From contig JAMXLJ010000049.1 of NCBI GenBank assembly GCA_024281095.1, forward strand, positions 1 to 42,928: a stretch of 42,928 bases of DNA, in the 5' to 3' direction. Numbering within the stretch: the first letter of the stretch is position 1; every line of letters starts with the position of its first letter. The notes under the pieces are model-generated. The model saw only the letters and a list, made by a program, of their open reading frames with translations. It did no database searches and was not told where the DNA came from. The translations under genes and the position numbers were made by a program. Origin of the DNA: Acidimicrobiia bacterium (lineage in GTDB: Bacteria; Actinomycetota; Acidimicrobiia; IMCC26256; JAMXLJ01). Positions 8,203 to 16,703 of the stretch are shown piece by piece.

Positions 8203-9450
8203 GTGGCGGTGACCGTGAACACGGGCGACACGGCGTGGGTGCTCGTGTCGGCGGCGTTGGTGATGTTCATGACGCCGGGCCTCGCGCTGTTCTACGGCGG
8301 GATGGTCCGGTCGAAGAATGTCCTCGCCATGCTGATGCAGAACTTCTTCTCGCTCGGTCTCGTCAGCGTGCTCTGGGCCGTCGTTGCGTTCTCGCTTGCC
8401 TTCGCGGGCACGGGGAAATGGATCGGAAACTTCGATTTCGTCGGTCTCAAAGACGTCGTGCACCACGCCCCGCCGGGGCTCGTGCTCACGATCCCACCGT
8501 TGCTGTTCATGGCGTACCAGATGATGTTCGCGGTGATCACACCCGCGCTGATCACCGGCGCGATCGCGGACCGGATGCGGTTCGGCGCGTGGGTGTGGTT
8601 CCTCGGCTTCTGGGCGGTGCTCGTCTACGCGCCCGTCGCGCACTGGGTGTTCGCGCCCTCGGGTTGGTTGTTCAAGCGCGGTGCGCTCGACTTCGCCGGG
8701 GGCACCGTCGTGCACATCAACGCGGGCATCGCCGCGCTCGCGGTGGTGCTCGTGCTCGGCCGTCGAAGTGGCTGGCCGAAGTCGCCCATGCCACCGCACT
8801 CGCTGCCGCTGACCTTGGTCGGCACCGGCATTCTGTGGTTCGGGTGGTTCGGGTTCAACGGCGGTTCTGCGCTCGCGGGCAACGCAGTGGCGGCGCAGGC
8901 ATTCGTGAACACCCATCTCGCCGCTGCGGCGGCGTTGCTCGGATGGCTCGTCGTGGAGCGCGTGAAGGACGGTCATGCCACCACCCTCGGCGCGGCATCG
9001 GGCGCCGTCGCCGGACTCGTCGCGATCACGCCGTGCGCAGGCTTCGTCGGTGGGCTGTCCGCCGTGTGGATCGGCCTGATCGCCGGCGCAGTGTGCGCGT
9101 TCGCCGTGTCGTTGAAGTTCCGCTTCGGTTACGACGACTCGCTCGACGTCATCGGCGTGCATCTCGTCGGCGGCATCGTCGGTTCATTGCTGCTCGGGCT
9201 CTTCGCGGACACCGCCGTGAACCACGCGGGCCGCGACGGCCTGTTCATCGGTGGCGGCTTCGGGCTTCTCGGTGAGCAGGCCCTCGCCGTCGTCGCGACC
9301 TTGGTGTACTCGTTCGTCGTCACGCTCGTGCTGTGCCTGGTGTTGAACCGTGTGCTCCCCGGAGGCCTGCGCGTCTCCGAGGACGACGAGGAGACCGGGC
9401 TCGACCTCGCGTTGCACTCTGAGGTCGGCTACTCGCTCGAGCGGGCCTGA
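8203..9450 (+). CDS. amtB: Ammonium transporter AmtB
   Basis: This is a 415-residue polytopic inner-membrane ammonium channel, expected to have 11 helices and act as a trimer. Signatures include GLALFYGGMVRSKN near the N-terminus, FMAYQMMFAVITPALITGA, and the two pore histidines in GTVVHINAG and GVHLVGGIVG. GGAGGT six bases upstream of GTG 8203 fixes the start. The PII gene follows after 72 bases, the classical amtB-glnK arrangement in which PII plugs the channel when nitrogen is plentiful. Regulation by GlnR is suggested by the operator just upstream. The C-terminal tail is acidic and short (SEDDEETGLDLALHSEVG). Confidence 0.97.
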   Translation: MAVTVNTGDTAWVLVSAALVMFMTPGLALFYGGMVRSKNVLAMLMQNFFSLGLVSVLWAVVAFSLAFAGTGKWIGNFDFVGLKDVVHHAPPGLVLTIPPLLFMAYQMMFAVITPALITGAIADRMRFGAWVWFLGFWAVLVYAPVAHWVFAPSGWLFKRGALDFAGGTVVHINAGIAALAVVLVLGRRSGWPKSPMPPHSLPLTLVGTGILWFGWFGFNGGSALAGNAVAAQAFVNTHLAAAAALLGWLVVERVKDGHATTLGAASGAVAGLVAITPCAGFVGGLSAVWIGLIAGAVCAFAVSLKFRFGYDDSLDVIGVHLVGGIVGSLLLGLFADTAVNHAGRDGLFIGGGFGLLGEQALAVVATLVYSFVVTLVLCLVLNRVLPGGLRVSEDDEETGLDLALHSEVGYSLERA

Positions 9451-9861
<411 letters not shown>

Positions 9862-9873
9862 CATCGGTCGCCG

Positions 9874-10557
9874 ATGACCGAGCCGCACGTCGTATCCGCT
9901 GCCGACCTCCTGCGCTGGGCCGAGACGCTGTCGGGCGTCGCGCGCACCGGCCTCGGCTTCACGCAGAGCCTCTACGAGCGGGAGCGATTTGAAGAGGTCC
10001 TCAAGGTCGCGGCCGACATCCGGGCCGCGGCAGTGGAGGAGGCCGAGGCCGACGCGCTCTTCGACGAGTGGATCGACACCGTCGGTGAGGGTGTCGCGGG
10101 TTACGTCACGCCGAAGGTTGCGGTCGCCGCGGTGGTCGGCAACGAGGCCGGCGAGATCCTCCTCACGCAGCGGGCCGACTCGGGTGTGTGGCTGTATCCG
10201 GTCGGCTGGGCCGACGTCGGGTACTCGCCATCCGAGATCGCCGTGAAAGAGGTCTTCGAGGAGACCGGGATCGAGGTCGAGCCCAAGCGCCTCATCGCGG
10301 TTTTCGACGGCCTCCGCCTCGGGTTCGCGCGGGTGCCGATGTACTCGCTCGTGTTCCACTGCACGATGCTCGGCGGCGATCTCACCGGGCACCCACTGGA
10401 GACCGCCGCGGTCGGCTTCTTCGGCCGCGACACGCTGCCCTGGCCTCTTGCCGGCGCCGACCGTTGGGTCGATCTCGCGTTCGCGGCCATTAACGGCGAG
10501 GAGCGGCCGGTCGAGTTCGACCTCCCGCGCACGCCACCCTGGCGCGGCGACCACTGA
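9874..10557 (+). CDS. NUDIX hydrolase with N-terminal helical domain
   Basis: This 227-residue protein has an N-terminal helical domain (about 1-75; RFEEVLKVAADIRAAAVEEA) of the type that precedes one NUDIX subfamily. A NUDIX domain follows from about 85. The NUDIX box reads GWADVGYSPSEIAVKEVFEE followed by TG; the usual Arg of REUxEE is Lys, as is common in this subfamily. The substrate is probably a nucleoside diphosphate derivative such as ADP-ribose or NADH, which the sequence cannot decide. It begins 12 bases after the PII gene and could share its transcript, although TAGCAT overlapping the PII stop could also serve as a -10. A long perfect inverted repeat follows its stop. Confidence 0.88.
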   Translation: MTEPHVVSAADLLRWAETLSGVARTGLGFTQSLYERERFEEVLKVAADIRAAAVEEAEADALFDEWIDTVGEGVAGYVTPKVAVAAVVGNEAGEILLTQRADSGVWLYPVGWADVGYSPSEIAVKEVFEETGIEVEPKRLIAVFDGLRLGFARVPMYSLVFHCTMLGGDLTGHPLETAAVGFFGRDTLPWPLAGADRWVDLAFAAINGEERPVEFDLPRTPPWRGDH

Positions 10558-10610
10558 CGGTTCCGGCGTCACTTCCGTCGCACAGTGCGCGCAAAGTGAC
10601 GCCGGAACCG
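10558..10610. terminator. 17-bp perfect inverted repeat between convergent genes
   Basis: CGGTTCCGGCGTCACTT (10558-10574) and AAGTGACGCCGGAACCG (10594-10610) are perfectly complementary around a 19-base loop that contains TGCGCGCA. It starts right after the NUDIX stop and lies before the end of the convergent gene, so it can terminate both. There is no U-tract. Confidence 0.75.
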
Positions 10611-10636
10611 GGTCGTTCGGCGACGGGCCGCTCGTC

Positions 10637-11131
10637 TTACGTGCGCAGCTGCTGCTCGAGCAGGTCGATGATCGAAACCGTGCCCGCCGCCTGCTCCCAG
10701 GCGTCGCCGACGGAGCGGTGGTCGACGAGGCCGGCGACGTCGGGCGGAAGGCCGAGCGCTTCGGTTGCGGCCGAGGCGAGATTGGCCGGCTCCACGTCGT
10801 CACCGTAGGCAGGAAAGCACTCCAGCCCGTCCCAGAGGTCCGTCAACGGGCGGCGTTCGCCGCCGAGGGCGAGTGTGTCCGGATCGGCACCCGCGCTCAG
10901 CTCTGCCACGACCTGCTCCCACACGTCGTAGTGCGAAAGGCCGCGCGGGATGCGGTACCCGGCCACCGGGTGGAGACGCCATTCGAGCGTCGCGTCACCC
11001 GGCCCGTCGTCGGTGAGCCACGTCTGCGAACCGTTGACGTAGCTGTCGACGGGCGGCCCGAGCCGTTCGTCGAGAGCCAGGATCAACTCGGGGCGCACGC
11101 GCCAGATCGCGCTGGCGACCCGCTCGCTCAA
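10637..11131 (-). CDS. Protein of unknown function, partner of acyl-CoA dehydrogenase
   Basis: This is a 164-residue soluble protein I cannot place in a family (MSERVASAIWRVRPELILAL at the start; SIIDLLEQQLRT at the end). It has a Trp-rich middle (SQTWLTDDG, LEWRLHPVAGYRIP) and a helical end. It begins eight bases after the acyl-CoA dehydrogenase stop, so the two form an operon. The balanced composition and tight spacing argue that it is a real gene. Confidence 0.68.
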   Translation of the reverse strand: MSERVASAIWRVRPELILALDERLGPPVDSYVNGSQTWLTDDGPGDATLEWRLHPVAGYRIPRGLSHYDVWEQVVAELSAGADPDTLALGGERRPLTDLWDGLECFPAYGDDVEPANLASAATEALGLPPDVAGLVDHRSVGDAWEQAAGTVSIIDLLEQQLRT

Positions 11132-11139
11132 GGTCGGCG

Positions 11140-12909
11140 CTATGCCGCGACGTCGGCCGCGTCGAGCTGACCGTACCGGACGATCGGGTCGAACAGGTCG
11201 AGCGCGGTGCGGTCGTCGTCGAGGATCCCGCGCACCCGCGACGTCACGAGCCGCCGGTTGCTGAAGCGGCGGGCAACGACGGCCTTGCGTGCGTCACCGT
11301 CGCGCGCGAGCGACCACGATGCCTCGTCGAGGAGCAGCGCACCCTCGGCGAGATCCGCGAGGAGGTACGCGAACCGCCGAGCGTGCAGCAGCTGGACGTC
11401 GGTGGGCGCGGTCTCGAGATGGGCGATCGCCTCGCGCGCGTCCTTCAACGTCGCCGCGACCGCGTCCGCGGCCGGTGCCAGCACGCGGTGCGGCCCTGCG
11501 TCGTCGAGCGCGCGCTCGACACGGGCGAGCAACGCGTCGTGCGCGCCCTCGTTGCGCATGGCGCGGCGCACGTCGAGGCAGAGGATGTTCTCGGTCCCTT
11601 CCCAGATCGTGTGGCACTGCGCGTCGCGCAGCTGCCGGGCCATCGGCCAGTCCTCCATGTAGCCGTTGCCGCCGAAGATCTCGAGAGCCTGGCTCGCGGC
11701 GCCGATCGCCTCGCGTGTGGCCCGGATCTTCGCCAGAGGCACGAGAATCCGCCGCAACAGGCGACCGTCGTCTTCCGAGCTGGCCGCGCGAGTCGCGACC
11801 GCGCACTCGAAGGTGAGGGCCATGCCACCCTCGAGCTCGACGAGCAGGTCCACGAGCGTCTCGCGCACGAGCGGGTATTGGTCGATGCGCTGTCCCCATT
11901 GCTCGCGGTGCGCGGCGTAGATCGCGCCTTCGAGGAACGACCGCCGGTGAATGCCGAGCCCCATGAGCGCGACACCGAAGCGGCTGCCGTTCACCATCTC
12001 CATCATCTTGTTGATGCCGCGACGCGGCCCTTCCCTGGGGCCGTCGACCTGGCCCGGTGCGCCGCCGCGCGTATCGCCTGCCATCCATGCGCGCGCGCCT
12101 TCGAGTGTCACCTCCGCGGTCGGTACGCCGACCGTGCCGAGCTTCGGCTTCAGGCGCTTGATGCGGAATCCGTTGGGCGATCCGTCGGGAAGCACGCGCG
12201 GCACGATGAACGTCGCGAGACCGCCGGCGCCCGCGCTCGCGCCATCCGGGCGCGCGAGCACGATGAACACCTCGGCGTCGACGTTGGAGCAGAAGTGCTT
12301 GTCGCCGAAGATCCGCCATTCGTCGCCGTCGGGCACCGCGCGCGTCGTGTTCGCGCCGACGTCGCTGCCGCCCTGGCGTTCGGTGAGGAACATGCCCCCT
12401 TCCCAAGCCTCGTCGGGATCGAGGCTCGTGAGCCGGCGCAGGAAGTCGTCGCGCACCGAGTCCGGTGCGTACCGCTCGACGATGTCGGCCGCACCGGCGG
12501 TCATGCCGAGGCCGCAGTAGATCGCCGTCTCGGCTTGCGACACGAGGTACGAGAGCGAGGCGGTGACCACGGCCGGTACTGGACGGCCCGCGTGCCACGG
12601 CAGGCCGACGAACCCTGCCCGCACGAGGTCCGACTTGTTCGCCGTCCACGCCGGATGGTGCGCGACCTCGTCGACCTCGACCCCCCAGCGGTCGTAGCGG
12701 CGCAGTTCCGGGCCGTGCTTGTCGGTGATCTCGGCCCGGCGGGCGACGTCGCCGCCGACGAGGGTGCCGAACCGGCCGACGTGCTCCTCGGCGAAGGCCC
12801 GATCGGCCGGGTCGGGAAGGTGGCGGTCGAGGAGGAACCGCAGGTTCGGGTCGACGGCGTACCAGTCGAGCCCCAGGGCCTGGTCGTAGGTCGCGTAGTC
12901 GGGAAGCAC
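11140..12909 (-). CDS. Acyl-CoA dehydrogenase, AidB-like
   Basis: This is a 589-residue FAD enzyme of the acyl-CoA dehydrogenase superfamily. It has an N-terminal helical domain, a middle FAD/substrate block (GMFLTERQGGSDVGANTT, IFGDKHFCSNVDA) and a C-terminal helical domain with the segment GGNGYMEDWPMARQLRDAQ then IWEGTENILCLDVRRAM, which carries the catalytic Glu. The length and the IWEGTEN-type motif place it nearer AidB than the 380-residue beta-oxidation enzymes. AidB responds to DNA alkylation in E. coli; here the substrate is unknown. It starts with GTG, with TATCCT six bases before it and no Shine-Dalgarno. It is followed by a small gene in the same operon. Confidence 0.9.
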   Translation of the reverse strand: MLPDYATYDQALGLDWYAVDPNLRFLLDRHLPDPADRAFAEEHVGRFGTLVGGDVARRAEITDKHGPELRRYDRWGVEVDEVAHHPAWTANKSDLVRAGFVGLPWHAGRPVPAVVTASLSYLVSQAETAIYCGLGMTAGAADIVERYAPDSVRDDFLRRLTSLDPDEAWEGGMFLTERQGGSDVGANTTRAVPDGDEWRIFGDKHFCSNVDAEVFIVLARPDGASAGAGGLATFIVPRVLPDGSPNGFRIKRLKPKLGTVGVPTAEVTLEGARAWMAGDTRGGAPGQVDGPREGPRRGINKMMEMVNGSRFGVALMGLGIHRRSFLEGAIYAAHREQWGQRIDQYPLVRETLVDLLVELEGGMALTFECAVATRAASSEDDGRLLRRILVPLAKIRATREAIGAASQALEIFGGNGYMEDWPMARQLRDAQCHTIWEGTENILCLDVRRAMRNEGAHDALLARVERALDDAGPHRVLAPAADAVAATLKDAREAIAHLETAPTDVQLLHARRFAYLLADLAEGALLLDEASWSLARDGDARKAVVARRFSNRRLVTSRVRGILDDDRTALDLFDPIVRYGQLDAADVAA

Positions 12910-12989
12910 GCCACGAGGATACGACTCCCGCTCGGAAGTGCGCGAGTGCCCCGAACCACCCGATCGGTCCGGCTACCGTCGCCGTGCCC

Positions 12990-13505
12990 ATGACGACGGC
13001 ACGCCGACCATGCTGTGGATCCAGCCGCCCGCGTGCGCGGGGCCGCGCCATCACGCGTGGCATCGCGGGCATCGTGGCGCTGACGGTGCTGACGCTGCTG
13101 GCCGCGGCCTGCGGCGGTGGCGGCGGGACCTCGAAGTCCGACTACGTGAAGAAGGTCAACGACCTGTGCCGGCAGTCGGCCTCGATGCGCCGCACGCTCG
13201 TGCCGGCGTCCAACGCCACACCGCAGCAGTTGGTCGACGCGCTGAAACAAGCGGTGGCCGTCGACCAGCAGCTGCAGCAACGCATCACCGCGCTGAGCCC
13301 GCCCTCCGGCGACGCGGCGACGATCCGGCAGCTCCTCTCGCTGATGGCGCAGTCGGATCAGGTCACCCTGCAGCTGGCCGACGCGGTCAGGCAACAGAAC
13401 ACCAAGACCATGCAGGCGCTCTATCCGCGGCTCAGCGACCTCGGCTCGCAGACCCGGGATGTCGCGAACCACTACGGCTTGGACGCGTGCACGCAAAAGG
13501 TCTGA
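12990..13505 (+). CDS. Small secreted lipoprotein, first of a tandem pair
   Basis: This is a 171-residue predicted lipoprotein. An Arg-rich head is followed by the hydrophobic segment GIVALTVLTLLAAAC, with the lipidated Cys and a GGGGGTSKSDY linker. The mature part is helical (SKSDYVKKVNDLCRQ, LADAVRQQNTKTMQALYPRL) and ends GLDACTQKV, so one internal and one C-terminal Cys could form a disulfide. The next gene has the same plan, indicating duplication. ATG 12990 is preferred; GTG 12984 is possible. TACCGT lies ten bases upstream. Function unknown. Confidence 0.8.
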   Translation: MTTARRPCCGSSRPRARGRAITRGIAGIVALTVLTLLAAACGGGGGTSKSDYVKKVNDLCRQSASMRRTLVPASNATPQQLVDALKQAVAVDQQLQQRITALSPPSGDAATIRQLLSLMAQSDQVTLQLADAVRQQNTKTMQALYPRLSDLGSQTRDVANHYGLDACTQKV

Positions 13506-13990
13506 TGCGCACCGCGGTCCTCCTCGCCGCCGCCGGCAGCTGGTGCGTGGGCATCACGGCGTGCTCCGGTGGGTCCGCCGGTCTGTCGAGAACCGACTAC
13601 ATCGGCCGGGCCGGCGCGATCTGTCGTGACGCGAACGCCGCGCTGCGAAAGGTGAAGGGCGATTCGTCGACACCGGCGGCCGTGGCCGCCTCCATCAACG
13701 AGGTCGTCAGCATCGAGCGCGCCGCGGCGCAACAGTTGCGGGAGCTGCGACCGCCGTCTCCCGACGCACACGCCGTGTCCCAGTGGCTCACGCTCGTCGA
13801 CGGCTCCCTCGACGAGCTCGAAGCCGCCGGACGGGCCGCGGCCCTGGGTGACGGGTTAGGTGCCGCGGCGGCGAACGTACGCAGCGGCGCCCTGCAGCAA
13901 CAGGCGGATGCGGCCGCGCTGCAGTTCGGGGTGACCGCATGCGCGGCGGCGGTAGCGCCCACGACGCCGTCCACGACGCCGGCGCGCTGA
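13505..13990 (+). CDS. Small secreted lipoprotein, second of a tandem pair
   Basis: This is a 161-residue paralogue-like lipoprotein. Its signal segment MRTAVLLAAAGSWCVGITAC ends in a lipobox Cys. It then has SRTDYIGRAGAICRDANAAL, parallel to SKSDYVKKVNDLCRQ in the previous protein. A helical body and a C-terminal GVTACAAAV Cys follow, then a Pro/Thr tail (PTTPSTTPAR). The start overlaps the previous stop by one base (TGATG), so the two are translationally coupled. Function unknown; both may act as a pair on the outer face of the membrane. Confidence 0.8.
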   Translation: MRTAVLLAAAGSWCVGITACSGGSAGLSRTDYIGRAGAICRDANAALRKVKGDSSTPAAVAASINEVVSIERAAAQQLRELRPPSPDAHAVSQWLTLVDGSLDELEAAGRAAALGDGLGAAAANVRSGALQQQADAAALQFGVTACAAAVAPTTPSTTPAR

Positions 13991-14017
13991 CGACTGATCT
14001 GTCGTACCCTCCCGCTC

Positions 14018-15439
14018 ATGGGAGAACTGTGGCAGCGCGACGCTTGGGCCCTCGCGGACGCGGTCCGCTCGGGGAAGGTACGGGCGCGTGAAGTCGTGGA
14101 CGCGCATCTCGACCGGATCGAGGCGCGCAATCACGAGCTGAACGCGGTCATCGACGTCGACGCCGATGGCGCGCGTCGGCAGGCCGACGACGTCGATCGC
14201 CGCGTCGCGACAGGGTCCGATCCCGGTCCCTGGGCCGGGATACCCATCGGCGTGAAGGAGCTCGCACAGGTCGAGGGCTTTCCCGACACCCACGCGTCGC
14301 TGTTGCACGAAGCCAACGTCGCGGTCGCGGACGCGCACGAGGTCGCGCGGCTGCGCGCCCGCGGTGCGGTCGTCGTCGGACTCACGACGTCACCGGAGTT
14401 CGGCGCCGTGAGCTTCACCAACACACCGCTGCACGGCATCACGCGCAATCCGTGGAATCTCTCGCGCACACCCGGCGGATCGTCGGGGGGCTCCGCCGCC
14501 GCGGTCGCGGCAGGCCTGTTGCCCGCGTGCACCGGCAGTGACGGCGGTGGTTCCATCCGCATCCCGTGCTCGTACAGCGGATTGTTCGGGTGGAAGTGCA
14601 CGTTCGGGCGCATCGGCGCGGGGCCGGCTCCGTTCGACGGCTCACTCACGTCGGTCCATGGCCCGATCGTGAGATCGGTGCGCGACGCGGCGCGCTACAT
14701 CGACGCGACCGGCGGTCCCACGCTCACCGACCCGACGTCGTTGCCGATGCCCGCGGTGCCGTACGAGGAGCAGCTCGTGTCGGGCGCCGCGGTCGCGTCG
14801 CTCCGCGGCAAGCGCGCCGCGTGGAGCTCGACCCTCGGCTACGGCGTTGTCGATCCGCGCGTCGAGGCCGTCACGCGTGAGGCCGCGGAGATGCTGGTGC
14901 AACGGGCCGGGCTGGAGCTCGTCGACCTCGACGTGTCGTTGCCCGCGCCCGGGCGGTCCTGGGGGATTCTCGGCGCGGTCGAGCTCGCGGCGTGGAATCT
15001 CGACGCGGCGCGACGGAACTGGGATGCGCTCACACCGGTGGTGCGAGCAGGTCAGAGGCTGGTCGACAAGCTGCGTCCCGACGGCTTGCTCGAGGCGATC
15101 CGTCGCCGCCACGAACTGTTGCTCGCAACGGCCGCCGTGTTCGAACAGATCGATCTCCTGCTCACGCCGACGACGGCGACGCCCGCGCTTCCCGCGGAAG
15201 GCGCGTTCAACTTCGAGGTCGCGGGGCGTGAGGTGAACTTGTTCATCGCTTCGGCCGCGTTCACCGCGCCGTTCAACATGACGGGCCAACCCGCGGCGAG
15301 CATCCCGGCGGGCCTCGTCGACGGCATGCCGGTCGGCCTGCAGGTCGTCGCGCGCCGCCACGAAGACGAGCTGCCGCTCGCCGCGGGAGCGGTGCTCGAG
15401 GACGCGCGTCCCTGGCCGAAGCTGGCACCCGGCTGGTAG
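14018..15439 (+). CDS. Amidase, amidase-signature family
   Basis: This is a 473-residue amidase that hydrolyses a carboxamide by the Ser-cisSer-Lys mechanism. The triad is visible with canonical spacing: Lys80 in GIPIGVKE, cis-Ser155 in SRTPGGSSGGS and nucleophile Ser179 in TGSDGGGSIRIP. The substrate cannot be read from the sequence; family members include aryl-acylamidases, indoleacetamide hydrolases and GatA. There are no gatB or gatC neighbours, and the protein seems too divergent for GatA. The start is supported by TACCCT seven bases upstream. Two further hydrolases follow on the same strand, together a possible scavenging group. Confidence 0.93.
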   Translation: MGELWQRDAWALADAVRSGKVRAREVVDAHLDRIEARNHELNAVIDVDADGARRQADDVDRRVATGSDPGPWAGIPIGVKELAQVEGFPDTHASLLHEANVAVADAHEVARLRARGAVVVGLTTSPEFGAVSFTNTPLHGITRNPWNLSRTPGGSSGGSAAAVAAGLLPACTGSDGGGSIRIPCSYSGLFGWKCTFGRIGAGPAPFDGSLTSVHGPIVRSVRDAARYIDATGGPTLTDPTSLPMPAVPYEEQLVSGAAVASLRGKRAAWSSTLGYGVVDPRVEAVTREAAEMLVQRAGLELVDLDVSLPAPGRSWGILGAVELAAWNLDAARRNWDALTPVVRAGQRLVDKLRPDGLLEAIRRRHELLLATAAVFEQIDLLLTPTTATPALPAEGAFNFEVAGREVNLFIASAAFTAPFNMTGQPAASIPAGLVDGMPVGLQVVARRHEDELPLAAGAVLEDARPWPKLAPGW

Positions 15440-15488
15440 CGCGTCCGCCCGGGGCCGACCTGACGACCCCTCAGGTAACCTCGGTTTC

Positions 15489-16679
15489 GTGACCGACATC
15501 CAAGCGCCACCCCCCGCTGCGCCCGCATCGCGGCCCCACAAACAGGAGCAGGAGCGGGCGTCCGAGGAGGTGACCGAAGTCGCGCCGGGCGTGATCCGCA
15601 TGCAGCTGCCGATCTGGATGCCGGGTCTGGGCCACGTGAACATGTACGGCCTGCTCGACGATCGTGGGCTTGCGGTCGTCGACCCCGGGCTTCCGGGTCC
15701 GCAGTCGTGGAAGGCGTTGAAGACCCGCCTGCACCGCGCCGGGTACCGCGTGAAAGACGTCCACACCGTTCTCGTCACCCATTCGCATCCGGACCACTTC
15801 GGCGGCGCCGGGCGCCTCGCGCGCGAAGCCGGTGCCGCGCTCGTCGCGCACGCCGCGTTCACGACGTGGTCGTTGGAGCGCAAGCTGCGCCGGCGGCCGT
15901 CGAGCGAGCACCAAGCCGTCGAGGCGGAGCGCGACGCGGCGAGGGCGGCACAGCTGCTCGACGTCGGCCCGGATTCGGAGTTGTTCGACGACCCTCTGCG
16001 TGACGACCCCACGAGGGAACGCACCGCGCAGGCGGTTCCGTGGGGCGGTGAGACGCCGTGGGGCGGCAGCAAGCACCCGATGCCGCCCTGGCACCGGCGT
16101 CTGATGATCCGCGCCCTCGGCATGTTGTTCTCGCCGCCGGAGCCGACCGACAGAGTTCGTCACAACGACCGCATGCGCCTCGCCGGACGCGAATGGTCGG
16201 TGATCCACACGCCGGGTCACACGCTCGACCATCTGTGCCTGTACGACCCCGAGCACGGGGTGTTGTTGTCGGGCGATCACGTGCTGCCTTCGATCACGCC
16301 GCACGTCTCGGGCGTGGGCAACGGTGCCGACGCGCTGAAGTCGTACCTCGCCACCCTCGATCTCGTCGCGTCGCTCGACGGCGTGCGCCGCGGTCTTCCG
16401 GCCCACGGCCATCCCTTCGACGACGTGCCGGGACGCGTGGACGCCATCAAGGAGCACCACCGCGAACGCATGGAGCACCTGCGCGACGTGTCGCTCGCGC
16501 TCGGCCCGGCCACGGTCGTGCAGCTGAGTCACGAGGTGTTCCCGAAACGGCACTGGGGCGTGATGGCGGAGAGTGAGACCTTTGCCCACCTCGAGCACCT
16601 CGTGCTCGCGGGCGAGGCGGAGCGCTGGCGCGACGGCTCTCGGCTCCTGTACCGCGTGGCACCGGCCGCGACCGGCTAG
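15489..16679 (+). CDS. Metallo-beta-lactamase-fold hydrolase
   Basis: This is a 396-residue member of the MBL fold with a complete dinuclear metal site: THSHPDHFGG (His98, His100, Asp102, His103), HTPGHT (His244), SGDH (Asp263) and PAHGHP (His306). A flexible Pro/Ala head of about 25 residues precedes the fold. The C-terminal region after about 310 resembles the helical end seen in GloB- or LACTB2-like hydrolases, so a thioester or related substrate is plausible but unproven. GTG 15489 has TAACCT seven bases upstream and no Shine-Dalgarno. Confidence 0.9.
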   Translation: MTDIQAPPPAAPASRPHKQEQERASEEVTEVAPGVIRMQLPIWMPGLGHVNMYGLLDDRGLAVVDPGLPGPQSWKALKTRLHRAGYRVKDVHTVLVTHSHPDHFGGAGRLAREAGAALVAHAAFTTWSLERKLRRRPSSEHQAVEAERDAARAAQLLDVGPDSELFDDPLRDDPTRERTAQAVPWGGETPWGGSKHPMPPWHRRLMIRALGMLFSPPEPTDRVRHNDRMRLAGREWSVIHTPGHTLDHLCLYDPEHGVLLSGDHVLPSITPHVSGVGNGADALKSYLATLDLVASLDGVRRGLPAHGHPFDDVPGRVDAIKEHHRERMEHLRDVSLALGPATVVQLSHEVFPKRHWGVMAESETFAHLEHLVLAGEAERWRDGSRLLYRVAPAATG

Positions 16680-16703
16680 CCGTCGGGTCGCTATCGTGCG
16701 CGT

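Noticed and set aside
11383-12993. 536-codon frame opposite the acyl-CoA dehydrogenase
   Set aside because: GC-driven shadow; the opposite strand encodes a complete flavoenzyme with all motifs.
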